A stretch of DNA of 64,000 nucleotides, taken from contig CAUVEB010000006.1 of assembly GCA_963550915.1 (NCBI GenBank), positions 1 through 64,000 of the forward strand, written 5' to 3'. Below are positions 17,441 through 26,659 of this stretch, piece by piece; position 1 is the stretch's first letter; the number at the start of each line of letters is the position of its first letter. The notes beneath the pieces are model-generated. The model had not been told where the DNA came from, did not search any database, and saw only the letters and a program-made list of their open reading frames with translations. This DNA is from Caviibacter sp963550915 (lineage in GTDB: Bacteria; Fusobacteriota; Fusobacteriia; Fusobacteriales; Leptotrichiaceae). A program made the translations under genes and the position numbers.

Positions 17441-18442
17441 TTATAATAAATTAATTCCAAGTTTTTTACATTCATTTTCAATATCAGCAGTCCAAAGTGA
17501 AGCTTGAACTTCCCCTATATGTGCTGTTTTTAAAAATAGCATACAAAGTCTTGATTGACCTATTCCTCCACCAATTGTAAGTGGTAGTTCTCCGTTTAAT
17601 AACATATTATGAAATTCTTTATAATCTGTTACCTTAGCTATATCAAGTTGTCTTTTTAGTGATTTTTCATCAACCCTTATACCCATTGAAGATATTTCAA
17701 AGGCAATATCTAAAACTTCATTATAAACTAATATATCTCCATTTAAATTCCAGTCATCATAATCTGGAGCACGACCATCGTGTTTTTCACCAGATTTTAA
17801 TACACCACCTATTTGCATTAAAAATACTGCACCGTATTTTTTTGTAATTTCTTTTTCACGTTCTTTAGCACTTAGGTTTGGATAAAGGTCTTCTAATTCT
17901 TGAGAAGTAATGAAAAATATTTCAGATGCTAAAAATGAATTATAAAAAGCATATTTATTTTCTAACATTTTTTCAGTGCTTATAAGCACAGAATATATTT
18001 TTCTAACAACTTCTTTTAAAAATTCAATATTTCTATTTTCTTTATCTATAATAAATTCCCAGTCCCATTGGTCTACATATATTGAGTGAATATTATCTAA
18101 GTCTTCATCACGTCTTATAGCATTCATATCTGTATAAAGACCATAACCTGTATTAAATCCATATCTTTTAAGTGCGTATCTTTTCCATTTTGCAAGTGAA
18201 TGAACTATTTCAATAGTTTTATTTGGTTCTTCTTTCATATCAAATGCAACAGGTCTTTCAACACCGTTTAATGTATCATTTAGACCAGTTTCACATCTAA
18301 CAAATAAAGGGGCTGAAATTCTAGTTAAATTAAGTGCTTTAGCAAGTTCAACTTCAAAAAAGTCTTTTATTTGTTTTATTGCAATTTCCATTTCCATAAT
18401 GTCAAAAATCGGTTTGTAGTTATATGGAACTTCAATTTTCAT
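17441..18442 (-). CDS. asnA: Aspartate-ammonia ligase (asparagine synthetase A)
   Basis: A 333-residue class-II aminoacyl-tRNA-synthetase-like enzyme that makes asparagine from aspartate, ammonia and ATP. Family motifs include AKALNLTRISAPLFV, GLNDTLNGVERPVAFD, WKRYALKRYGF, GLYTDMNAIRRDE, YVDQWDWE and the C-terminal IGGGIGQSRLCMLFL. A GGAG site precedes the ATG. It is the last gene of the leftward run and overlaps the membrane-protein gene upstream by 11 bases. Confidence 0.97.
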   Translation of the reverse strand: MKIEVPYNYKPIFDIMEMEIAIKQIKDFFEVELAKALNLTRISAPLFVRCETGLNDTLNGVERPVAFDMKEEPNKTIEIVHSLAKWKRYALKRYGFNTGYGLYTDMNAIRRDEDLDNIHSIYVDQWDWEFIIDKENRNIEFLKEVVRKIYSVLISTEKMLENKYAFYNSFLASEIFFITSQELEDLYPNLSAKEREKEITKKYGAVFLMQIGGVLKSGEKHDGRAPDYDDWNLNGDILVYNEVLDIAFEISSMGIRVDEKSLKRQLDIAKVTDYKEFHNMLLNGELPLTIGGGIGQSRLCMLFLKTAHIGEVQASLWTADIENECKKLGINLL

Positions 18443-19130
18443 ATTTATCTCCTCGTAATCTATTTTGTTTTCTCATTGTATATTGGTACATAGTCTTGTA
18501 TACAATAAAATATGTTATGATAATAAGTATATTATAAAGCCATATAGGTTTTATAAAGCTTAAAAATGATGATGCATAGTCATTTAAAAACATATAGTTG
18601 GTATTAAAATTGTAATTTATAATTAAATTTATAAATATAAGTATACTCATAAATATTTTTGTAGCATCATATCCTTTTTTAGTAACAGATACATTTAAGT
18701 AAATAAGGCTATAAATTATAGTAATGTATTCAAATGTATGAGTAGTCATGTATATAAAAGGATAATACCAGATATTAAAAGTACTAAAATCTGGGAATAT
18801 TATCGCAAGTATAGCTCCAAATGAAAAGAAATATAGTATATTAAATAAAATTTCTTTTCTTGTTATTAAAAATAATGCACCAACTATTAAAGAAATATTA
18901 CAAATATGTAGTGGTAAAGCTTCAATAAATCTATATCCTTCATATTTTAACAGAATAAAAGTATCAAAAATTTTAAGTAAAATTAGAAAAATACCAAGTG
19001 AAGTAGTGTATGAATTTAAAAATTTTTGTGGTATATACTTAGGTATTTTTGTAAATACTATAAATAATATAGCTGAATATATAATAAGTGATATATGTAG
19101 TAAACTAAATGTATTTAATTCTTTAATCAT
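18432..19130 (-). CDS. YwaF/TIGR02206-type integral membrane protein
   Basis: A 232-residue protein with about seven membrane segments. The region EALPLHICNISLIVGALFLI (about 68-87) and the later FSFGAILAIIFPD match the TIGR02206 (YwaF, TMEM164-like) family; human TMEM164 is linked to acyl transfer on lipids, so a lipid role is conceivable. Its start overlaps the end of ligA and its ribosome binding site is weak, which suggests coupling to ligA translation. Confidence 0.75.
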   Translation of the reverse strand: MIKELNTFSLLHISLIIYSAILFIVFTKIPKYIPQKFLNSYTTSLGIFLILLKIFDTFILLKYEGYRFIEALPLHICNISLIVGALFLITRKEILFNILYFFSFGAILAIIFPDFSTFNIWYYPFIYMTTHTFEYITIIYSLIYLNVSVTKKGYDATKIFMSILIFINLIINYNFNTNYMFLNDYASSFLSFIKPIWLYNILIIITYFIVYKTMYQYTMRKQNRLRGDKYEN

Positions 19131-21132
19131 TTTTCAACTCTATCATTTTTATAAATTCATCTTCTGTTAAAATATTAATATTTAGGTCATTTGCTTTTTT
19201 TAGTTTAGAACCTGCTTTTTCACCTACAATTAGATAATCTAAATTTTTAGAAACAGCTGATAAATAAATACCATTATATTTTTTTATTATATCTTTTATA
19301 TCTTCTCTTTTAAAATTAATAAATGTGCCTGTTGCAAGAAATGATTTACCACTTATATTTTCATTATGAAGTAGTTCTTTTTCTTCATATTCTAGTTTAA
19401 ATCCTATTTGTTTTAAACTTGCTATAATTCTTTTTGCATTATCAGTTTGAAAATATTCATATATTGAAGTTGCAACCTTAATTCCAACTCCTTTTATATC
19501 AGAAAGTTCTGCTATATTTGCACTCATTAGCTCATCTATATTTGTGTATTTTTCACAAATAAGACTTGCAGTAGTCTTACCTACATAATTTATACCTAAC
19601 GAATATATTACTTTTTCATATGAATTATTTATACTTTCTTCAATGCTGTTTAAAAGATTATCAACATTTTTTTCGCCCATTTTATCAAGCTCTATAAGTT
19701 TATCACGCATATTTTTAAGATTATATAAATCTAAAATATTTGTTATAAATCCCATATCAATTAATTTTTTAGTTATTTTAGTTCCAAGTCCTTTTATATT
19801 CATACAATCACGAGAAACAAAATATTCAATTAATCTTAAAATTTTCTCAGGGCAATAAGGGTTTATACATTTTATAGCTACAATATCTTCAAAAGTATGA
19901 AGTTCATAATTACAACTAGGACAAATACTAGGTTTAGTAATTATTATTTCACTACCATCTCTTTTATCAAACAATACATTTATAACCTGCGGTATTATTT
20001 CAGCGGCTTTTTCAACAACAACCTTATCAAAAATCCTTATATCCTTTTTATATATTTCATCAAAATTATGAAGTGATGCTCTTTTAACTATAGAACCAGA
20101 TAGATTAATAGGTTCAAAATTAGCAACAGGAGTAACTACACCAGTTCTACCTACTTGATAATCTATAGACTTAATTTTAGTTATCGCTTGTTCAGGTTTA
20201 AACTTATATGCTATAGCCCATCTAGGACTTTTTGCAGTAAATCCAAGTACATCATAAAGCATTAAATCATTTACTTTAAAAACAAGCCCGTCTGTTTCAT
20301 AATCTAATTTTTTTCTTTTTATATTCCAGCTTTCAATAGCTTTTTCAATCTCATCAAAGTTTTTATATATTTCAAATACATTAGTTGTTGCAAAACCAAG
20401 TTTTTTTAGTAAATTAACACTTTCAATATGTGTTTTTATACCAAAATTAGTTGGGTTTACAACATAATATAAGTAACAAGCAAGACCTCTTTCTTTTACT
20501 ATATTTTCATCAAGTTGTCTTATTGTTCCAGATGCTGCATTTCTTGGATTAGCAAATACATCTTCACCATTTATTTCACGTATTTCATTAATCTTATTAA
20601 AATTTGAAATTGGAAGTATAATTTCTCCACGAACTTCAATATCAATATCTTCTGATAGTTTAAGAGGAACATTTTCTATTTGCATAACATTTTGAGTTAC
20701 ATCTTCACCATAGACACCGTCACCTCTTGTAACAGCTTTTTTAAGTATACCTTTTTCATATATTAAACTTATACTAATACCGTCAAGCTTTAGTTCTAAG
20801 ACATATTCAAGTGGAGTACTTGTATTTAGTATTTTTTGTATTCTATTATTAAAATCTTTAATATCACCAATATTATATGTATTTGAAAGACTTAACATAG
20901 AAGTAGTATGTTTAACTTTTGAAAATTTTTCACTTACAAAACCACCAACTTTTGATGTTGGAGACATATTATCTTTAAAGTGTGGAAACTTTTGTTCCAT
21001 TTCACTAAGTTTTACAAGTAAGTCATCAAACTCTTTATCAGAAATTAAACTTTCATTTTTTTCATAATAATGATAGTTATATTTATTAATATCTTCTTTT
21101 AATTTTAAATAGATTTCATAATCTTTATCCAT
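19123..21132 (-). CDS. ligA: NAD-dependent DNA ligase
   Basis: A 669-residue ligase of standard length with all LigA domains: Ia (YHYYEKNESLISDKEFDDLL), the adenylation domain with the catalytic lysine in LELKLDGISISLIYE (Lys about 111), the OB fold, the four-Cys zinc finger (CPSC...CINPYCPEKI), helix-hairpin-helix repeats (IKGLGTKI, IKGVGIKV) and a C-terminal BRCT domain. It seals nicks in replication and repair. Its neighbours include the uracil-DNA-glycosylase fusion; exonuclease III is encoded just beyond the tRNA. Confidence 0.97.
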   Translation of the reverse strand: MDKDYEIYLKLKEDINKYNYHYYEKNESLISDKEFDDLLVKLSEMEQKFPHFKDNMSPTSKVGGFVSEKFSKVKHTTSMLSLSNTYNIGDIKDFNNRIQKILNTSTPLEYVLELKLDGISISLIYEKGILKKAVTRGDGVYGEDVTQNVMQIENVPLKLSEDIDIEVRGEIILPISNFNKINEIREINGEDVFANPRNAASGTIRQLDENIVKERGLACYLYYVVNPTNFGIKTHIESVNLLKKLGFATTNVFEIYKNFDEIEKAIESWNIKRKKLDYETDGLVFKVNDLMLYDVLGFTAKSPRWAIAYKFKPEQAITKIKSIDYQVGRTGVVTPVANFEPINLSGSIVKRASLHNFDEIYKKDIRIFDKVVVEKAAEIIPQVINVLFDKRDGSEIIITKPSICPSCNYELHTFEDIVAIKCINPYCPEKILRLIEYFVSRDCMNIKGLGTKITKKLIDMGFITNILDLYNLKNMRDKLIELDKMGEKNVDNLLNSIEESINNSYEKVIYSLGINYVGKTTASLICEKYTNIDELMSANIAELSDIKGVGIKVATSIYEYFQTDNAKRIIASLKQIGFKLEYEEKELLHNENISGKSFLATGTFINFKREDIKDIIKKYNGIYLSAVSKNLDYLIVGEKAGSKLKKANDLNINILTEDEFIKMIELKND

Positions 21133-21141
21133 TATTCCTCA

Positions 21142-22602
21142 CTATTTAATAGTAGTATAATTTGGAGCTTCTTTTGTAATTATTACATCATGTGGATGAC
21201 TTTCTTTAAGTCCGGCATTAGTAATTTTTACAAATTGTCCTTTTTCTTTTAATTCATTTATTGTACCAGCACCACAATATCCCATACCTGAACGAAGTCC
21301 ACCGCATAATTGGAATATAGTGTCTTTTAATCTTCCCTTATATGGAACCATAGATTCAATTCCTTCTGGAACTAATTTATCTGTTGCAGATTCAAGTTGA
21401 AAATATCTATCTTTACTTCCTCTTTTCATAGCAGATATAGATCCCATACCAGCATAAGCTTTAAAAGTTCTACCGTTATATAGTATTTCTTCACCTGGTG
21501 CTTCTTGAGTACCTGCAAGTAGACCACCTAACATAACGCAGTCAGCTCCAGCTGCAATTGCTTTTACAATATCTCCTGATAGCTTTATTCCACCATCTGC
21601 AATTACACAAACATCTTTATCTTTACAATATTCATAAACTTCCATAATAGCTGTAATTTGTGGAACACCAACCCCAGCTATTACACGTGTAGTACATATA
21701 GAACCAGGTCCTATTCCTACTTTAACTGCATTTACTCCGGCGTCAATTAGATCTTTTGCAGCTTGTGCAGTTACAATATTTCCGCCAATTAAATCAAGAT
21801 TAGGGAAGTTAGCTCTAATTTCTCTAACTTTATCTATTACACCTTTAGAATGTGCGTGTGCAGAGTCAACAGTTACAATATCAACTCCAGCTTCTACTAA
21901 AGCTTTTATTCTTTCAATAGTGTCAGAACCAATACCAACAGCAGCACCTACTCTAAGTCTACCTTTACTATCCTTACAAGCATTTGGATAATTTAGTACA
22001 TTATCAATGTCTTTAATTGTAATAAGACCTTTTAATTTACCGTTTTCAACTATTGGTAGTTTTTCAATTCTGTGCTCTAATAATATTTCTTTTGCTTGTT
22101 CAAAAGTTGTACCTATTTTTGCAGTAATTAGATTTTCACGTGTCATAATGTCAACTACAAGAGCATTTAAATTTTCACGATATTTTAAATCACGATTAGT
22201 AATAATTCCTAATAAATTGTTTTCATCATCAATAACTGGAAGACCTGATATTTTGTATTTACTCATAAGATTATGTGCATCTTGTAAAGTAGCATTAACA
22301 TCTAGTGTTATAGGGTTTGTTATCATACCACTTTCAGATCTTTTAACCTTTGAAACTTCTTCTGCTTGTCTTTGTATAGTCATATTTTTGTGTATAAATC
22401 CAATTCCACCTTCTCTTGCAATGGCTATTGCAAGTTGTGATTCAGTTACTGTATCCATAGCAGCACTTAAAATTGGAATATTTAATGTAAGATTTTTTGT
22501 TAGCTTAGTTTTTAAACAAACTTTATGTGGTAATACATCAGATGCTTGTGGGATTAATAGGACATCGTCAAATGTTAATCCGTCTAAAACAATTTTACTC
22601 AT
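21142..22602 (-). CDS. guaB: IMP dehydrogenase
   Basis: A 486-residue enzyme that oxidises IMP to XMP with NAD, the committed step to GMP. It has the N-terminal LTFDDVLLIPQASDVLP, two CBS domains (about 95-210) inserted in the TIM barrel, the catalytic loop GPGSICTTRVIAGVGVPQ (Cys about 304), ADGGIK and MLGGLLAGTQEAPGE. The ATG at 22602 follows AGGAGGAGA; a GTG farther up would add seven residues and clash with the upstream gene. It is in the middle of the leftward run. Confidence 0.97.
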   Translation of the reverse strand: MSKIVLDGLTFDDVLLIPQASDVLPHKVCLKTKLTKNLTLNIPILSAAMDTVTESQLAIAIAREGGIGFIHKNMTIQRQAEEVSKVKRSESGMITNPITLDVNATLQDAHNLMSKYKISGLPVIDDENNLLGIITNRDLKYRENLNALVVDIMTRENLITAKIGTTFEQAKEILLEHRIEKLPIVENGKLKGLITIKDIDNVLNYPNACKDSKGRLRVGAAVGIGSDTIERIKALVEAGVDIVTVDSAHAHSKGVIDKVREIRANFPNLDLIGGNIVTAQAAKDLIDAGVNAVKVGIGPGSICTTRVIAGVGVPQITAIMEVYEYCKDKDVCVIADGGIKLSGDIVKAIAAGADCVMLGGLLAGTQEAPGEEILYNGRTFKAYAGMGSISAMKRGSKDRYFQLESATDKLVPEGIESMVPYKGRLKDTIFQLCGGLRSGMGYCGAGTINELKEKGQFVKITNAGLKESHPHDVIITKEAPNYTTIK

Positions 22603-22604
22603 AA

Positions 22605-24224
22605 TTATTCTCCTCCTAACCAATTTATCTTATCTTTGGTATTAATAAATGATAATCCGTAGAAAAAGTCATTTGGATTATCGAAATTTCCTGCACTACT
22701 TGGATGATTATGTATAATTATATTACCGCTTAATATATTTTTTTCAAATATTTTTAAATCTTTACCCCATAAAAAGTATGTAATATCTTGATTAACAGTA
22801 CTTATGTACTCAAGTATATCTTTTGTGAAATTACTCCAAAATTTACTATGAGATCCTGTTTCGTTAATAAGTACAGTTAATGCTGAATTAAGTAGAAGTA
22901 CACCTTGATTCTCCCAAGATTTAAATATTTTATCAGGTGGTAAAATTTTAAAATTACCCTTATTTATCTCATTTTTAATATCTTCAATCTCTTTTAATTC
23001 ACCATTATATGAATAATATATTAATTTTAATATATTCTTAAGTGTATTATTAATTGTACTTGAAAACCAAGATTTTTCTTTTATTTCATATGAAAGTCCA
23101 GTTGCAATATGTGGGTAAACATTGTATGGTTCTTTACCAAGCATAAGCACCTTTTTATTTGATATTGGACTTGATAAAGCTTTAAATATCTGTAATTTAG
23201 TAGGTGCATAAAATGAACTACCTGATATTTCAAGTTTTTTAATGAAATTTTCAATTTCAGTAACACGATTAACACTGAAAAAAGCTTTGTATTCTTCATG
23301 TATTTTGTATTTTTCCATAAATTCATCTACAACTACTACATTGTCTTCATCAAATAATGAGAATACAAGAAGTTGATTATTATCACAAAGTACATATAAG
23401 GTGTCATCATAATAGTAGATTTTTCTGATTTCGCTTTTTATCCAATTAATGGTTTTTACAACTTCAAGCTTATCATTTGTAACTATTAAATCTCCTCTTG
23501 CAGTACCAAAATAGAACCATTCATCATCATTTTCTATATATGTTATACGTGAATCACATATATATTTTGTATCAATCATTTCGTTTGTTATTGCATCCCA
23601 TACTTCAACTAAACCATTTGCAGTAGCACCAAAATATCTAGTACCTATAAGTTTCATAAAAGTATGATTATTTTCAGTTTGTATATCAAAAATTTTAAAT
23701 AGTCCTTTACCACAAAAAATTTTAATATTATTTTCATTTTTACCAAATTCTCTACTCTTAACTATGATGTTTTCATTGTTTATAAATAAAGATAGGTTTG
23801 TTCTTGATTCATCTCCTATACCAACACTAATAGTTTTATCATTAAAAGAGTCGTATAAATAAAGATTATTTGAATTAATATATGCAATTTTACCGTTATT
23901 TGTTACGTTTATGCATTCAATATTGAAGTTTGGCTTAAAAATGCAACTTATAACCTTTTTACTAGAACTATCACATTTATATATATAGTTATTAGAGTTT
24001 ATAATATAAAAAGAAGAAGAAGTAAAAAGTTGACTTTCTTCTTTTATGTATTTAATTGTTTCACAATTATTTATGTTTTTTGTTATTTGTTTATCTTTTG
24101 AGAAGTTTTTCTTAAAAAAAGTTAAACCTTTTCCAATAGTTATAAGTGTGTTATTTAAAGGATTTAATGTAAAATCTTTAATCTTGTTATCTACATTTAT
24201 TTTTTCTTTAAGTATGAGTTCCAT
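22605..24224 (-). CDS. Beta-propeller/uracil-DNA glycosylase fusion with altered catalytic motif
   Basis: A 539-residue two-part protein. Residues about 1-300 are WD40-like beta-propeller repeats (for example ATANGLVEVWDAITNE and YFGTARGDLIVTNDKLEVVK). Residues about 340-539 are a family-1 uracil-DNA glycosylase: LMLGKEPYNVYPHIATGLSY, GVLLLNSALTV, FLWG and HPSSAG (His about 507). The water-activating motif, GQDPYH in normal Ung, reads GKEPYN here, so the catalytic Asp is Glu365 and the following His is Asn. Activity may be changed or lost. Ordinary Ung is about 220-240 residues and has no propeller. It is the only Ung-like gene in this window and sits beside ligA. Confidence 0.82.
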   Translation of the reverse strand: MELILKEKINVDNKIKDFTLNPLNNTLITIGKGLTFFKKNFSKDKQITKNINNCETIKYIKEESQLFTSSSFYIINSNNYIYKCDSSSKKVISCIFKPNFNIECINVTNNGKIAYINSNNLYLYDSFNDKTISVGIGDESRTNLSLFINNENIIVKSREFGKNENNIKIFCGKGLFKIFDIQTENNHTFMKLIGTRYFGATANGLVEVWDAITNEMIDTKYICDSRITYIENDDEWFYFGTARGDLIVTNDKLEVVKTINWIKSEIRKIYYYDDTLYVLCDNNQLLVFSLFDEDNVVVVDEFMEKYKIHEEYKAFFSVNRVTEIENFIKKLEISGSSFYAPTKLQIFKALSSPISNKKVLMLGKEPYNVYPHIATGLSYEIKEKSWFSSTINNTLKNILKLIYYSYNGELKEIEDIKNEINKGNFKILPPDKIFKSWENQGVLLLNSALTVLINETGSHSKFWSNFTKDILEYISTVNQDITYFLWGKDLKIFEKNILSGNIIIHNHPSSAGNFDNPNDFFYGLSFINTKDKINWLGGE

Positions 24225-24226
24225 TT

Positions 24227-24928
24227 TTATTCCTTATATTTTAAAATTTCAATATATTTAATACTCATTTTTAATTTATTTATGAATAGATTTTCAAATT
24301 CAGTTTTAATATTTTCATCTTTTAGATCAGTGCTGTGTAAATCATCTGTATGATAAATAACTTTATAGCCACTTGTGTTTGATATTAAATCAAGTACATA
24401 AGTGTAATAGTCATAGTGATCAGTTTTAAAATATATTTTTGAATTATCTTTTAAAATAGGTTTTAGAGTATTAAGTAACTTATCTGATATTATTCTTTTA
24501 TGTTCTTCATCTATCCAAGGATCAGGGAAGTTAATAAAAAGACCAGACAGCTCATTTTCATCTAAAAACTCATCTATTTTAGTTGCGTCAAAACGTATAA
24601 ATTTAATATTTTTTAAATCTCTTTTTTGTGATTTCTTTGCTGAGTAAACAAGTCTTTTAAGTCTTAGTTCATCGCCTATAAAATTAATATTACTATTTCT
24701 ACAAGCCATTTCAATAGTGAAATTCCCACTACCTGAACCAATTTCAAGATAGATGTCGTTATCATTATTAAAAAGATTATTCCATTTTCCTTTTAACTCT
24801 TTTATTTCTTCATCAGCAAACAGTAAATATTCTGGATAATTTACCATTTCAAACATGTATTTATTATAGTAATTTTTTGGTTTATTAAAGAAATAAGTCC
24901 AAAGTTCACGATTTTTATAATTAATCAT
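24227..24928 (-). CDS. trmB: tRNA (guanine-46-N7)-methyltransferase TrmB
   Basis: A 233-residue Rossmann-fold methyltransferase. SAM motif IYLEIGSGSGNFT (about 64-76), the acidic GDE, the TrmB signature INFPDPW and the C-terminal KTEFENLF region are present. It makes m7G46 in tRNA variable loops. It overlaps the upstream gene by one base (TAATG). Confidence 0.93.
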   Translation of the reverse strand: MINYKNRELWTYFFNKPKNYYNKYMFEMVNYPEYLLFADEEIKELKGKWNNLFNNDNDIYLEIGSGSGNFTIEMACRNSNINFIGDELRLKRLVYSAKKSQKRDLKNIKFIRFDATKIDEFLDENELSGLFINFPDPWIDEEHKRIISDKLLNTLKPILKDNSKIYFKTDHYDYYTYVLDLISNTSGYKVIYHTDDLHSTDLKDENIKTEFENLFINKLKMSIKYIEILKYKE

Positions 24929-25722
24929 TAGTTAATAACAGCTCCATCATCTTTTTTATATTTTTCAATTTCTTTATCAAGATTATATTTTTGTACAATA
25001 CTTTCAATAAATTTATTAGTATTTTCATTTACTTTAAGTTGATATAAGTAGTTTGAAATTTGTGAATAAGCATATTGCATATCAACACCTTCAAAATCTT
25101 TTGTATTATCAACATAATATTTACTAACTTCTTCATCAGAGACACTTACATCTTTACTGCATAATACATTTACATAGTATTTAAGTCTGATTTCCTTATT
25201 TATTGTTTCAAGTTCTTCTTTATTATCTTCAAAAAAAGTCTTTTTTATTGCTTCTTGATTTAATAAATTTTGTAGTAAAATTGACTTTATAATATTAGGA
25301 TCTCCTTTAGAAAATAGGACATCTTTTTTTGAAAGAGTAACAGTATCTTCCATATTGTGAACTAAATTATGAACTAAATCTTGCTCTAGACCATAGTTTA
25401 ACTCATTTGTTAATTTTTCCTTTATAATCTCACGTGCTTTTGCAAATGGAATATTTTGGCTTTCAAAAAAGCTTTTTTCTAAATTGTATTGGTCTATAAT
25501 TTCAGTTTCAGTAACTAAAATTCTAGGTTCTACAGTCTTTCTCATGTATAATTTTACAGCTTCATTTTGTTCTATATATTTTATTTCTTCAAGTTCACTT
25601 TCTGTAAACTCGTGATTACAACTTTCATTATATATTGCTCTTGAAACAAGTAAATTTTTTATTACATCTGGATTATACTTAGTCTCTTCAAGTTCTTCTT
25701 TTGTAAGTTCAAGTGATAACAT
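24928..25722 (-). CDS. SurA/trigger-factor-like helical protein of unknown function, no signal peptide
   Basis: A 264-residue, highly charged, mostly helical protein. The pattern of ELTKEEL..., ITETEIIDQYN and VSDEEVSKYYVDN followed by helices resembles the N-terminal chaperone part of SurA/PrsA-type proteins, but no parvulin domain, membrane segment or export signal is seen. I cannot assign a function. The ATG at 25722 has AAAGGAG just upstream; longer readings run backwards into the tRNA gene and are spurious. It is the first protein gene after tRNA-Leu in the leftward run. Confidence 0.6.
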   Translation of the reverse strand: MLSLELTKEELEETKYNPDVIKNLLVSRAIYNESCNHEFTESELEEIKYIEQNEAVKLYMRKTVEPRILVTETEIIDQYNLEKSFFESQNIPFAKAREIIKEKLTNELNYGLEQDLVHNLVHNMEDTVTLSKKDVLFSKGDPNIIKSILLQNLLNQEAIKKTFFEDNKEELETINKEIRLKYYVNVLCSKDVSVSDEEVSKYYVDNTKDFEGVDMQYAYSQISNYLYQLKVNENTNKFIESIVQKYNLDKEIEKYKKDDGAVIN

Positions 25723-25754
25723 GTTTTCTCCTTTAAAATTAGTATATAAATAAA

Positions 25755-25838
25755 TGGTACCTAGGAAGGGACTCGAACCCTTATGGATTACTCCGTCAGA
25801 TTTTGAGTCTGATGCGTCTACCATTTCGCCACCCAGGC
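25755..25838 (-). tRNA. tRNA-Leu(CAA)
   Basis: An 84-base tRNA with encoded CCA. The acceptor arm is GCCTGGG/CCTAGGT, followed by D arm GCG...CGC, the anticodon arm TCAGA-CTCAAAA-TCTGA (anticodon CAA, reading UUG), a long type-II variable arm and the T arm with GGTTCGAGTCCC. The long variable arm and CAA anticodon make it leucine. A strong promoter lies just upstream (25857-25885). Confidence 0.95.
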
Positions 25839-25856
25839 ACCTTAATAATTAATACA

Positions 25857-25885
25857 ATTTTATTAAATTTATTATAAATTGTCAA
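25857..25885 (-). promoter_or_regulatory. Promoter of tRNA-Leu and the genes behind it
   Basis: The minus strand has TTGACA (25880-25885), a 17-bp spacer and TAAAAT (25857-25862). It starts just beyond the end of the exonuclease III gene and probably drives tRNA-Leu plus the tightly packed genes down to asnA. Confidence 0.75.
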
Positions 25886-25887
25886 GT

Positions 25888-26646
25888 TTAAATTCTTATT
25901 AAAAGTTCAACAGGACAGTGGTCTGAACCTAATATATTACTATGTATTTTAGCATCAACTAGTAAGTCGTTTATGTTATTTGAAGTAACAAAATAATCTA
26001 TTCTCCAGCCTGTATTTTTTTCACGAGCTTTCATTCTATATGACCACCAAGAATATATGTTTTCTTTATCTGGATAAAAATGTCTAAAAGTATCAGTATA
26101 ACCGTTTTCTAAAAGAAGAGAAAACTTATTACGTTCTTCAATTGTAAATCCTGCACTTCTTGTATTAGTCTTAGGATTTTTAAGGTCAATTTCTTTATGT
26201 GCAACATTTAAATCTCCACAAACTATAACTGGTTTACTTTTCTTCAGATTATTAAGGTATGCTCTAAATTCATCTTCCCATACCATACGATAATCAAGCC
26301 TTTCAAGCTCTGTTTTTGAATTTGGAGTATAAACTGTTATGAAATAGAAATTATCATATTCTAGTGTTATAACTCTACCTTCATTATCATGTTCTTCTAT
26401 ACCTATACCGTAAAATACATTTATTGGCTTTTCTTTTGTAAAGACTGCAGTACCAGAATAACCTTTTTTCTTAGCATAATTCCAATATGTATAATAGTTT
26501 TCTGGATTAAAATCAACTTGACCTTCTTGTAATTTTATTTCTTGTATACCTATAATATCAGGATTTTCAGTCTCTAAAAACTCATTAAATCCCTTTGTTA
26601 AAACTGCACGAAATCCATTTACATTCCATGACATCATTTTTTTCAT
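25888..26646 (-). CDS. xth: Exodeoxyribonuclease III / AP endonuclease
   Basis: A 252-residue EEP-fold nuclease. Motifs include SWNVNGFRAVL, the metal-binding Glu in IIGIQEIKLQ, VCGDLNVAHKEIDL, WSYRMKAREKNTGWRIDYF and the C-terminal GSDHCPVEL with the catalytic Asp-His. It cuts at abasic sites and has 3'-repair activity. The ATG at 26646 follows AAGAGGT; an upstream start would add 19 hydrophobic residues foreign to the family. It is the last gene of the 29170-25888 run. Confidence 0.95.
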   Translation of the reverse strand: MKKMMSWNVNGFRAVLTKGFNEFLETENPDIIGIQEIKLQEGQVDFNPENYYTYWNYAKKKGYSGTAVFTKEKPINVFYGIGIEEHDNEGRVITLEYDNFYFITVYTPNSKTELERLDYRMVWEDEFRAYLNNLKKSKPVIVCGDLNVAHKEIDLKNPKTNTRSAGFTIEERNKFSLLLENGYTDTFRHFYPDKENIYSWWSYRMKAREKNTGWRIDYFVTSNNINDLLVDAKIHSNILGSDHCPVELLIRI

Positions 26647-26659
26647 TATTACCTCTTTT

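Noticed and set aside
22007..22645. Long rightward frame opposite guaB
   Set aside because: It is an antisense shadow of a well-supported guaB with no ribosome binding site and a low-complexity Ser/Ile-rich translation; the same applies to other long frames antisense to ulaG, gapN and the activase/PTS genes.
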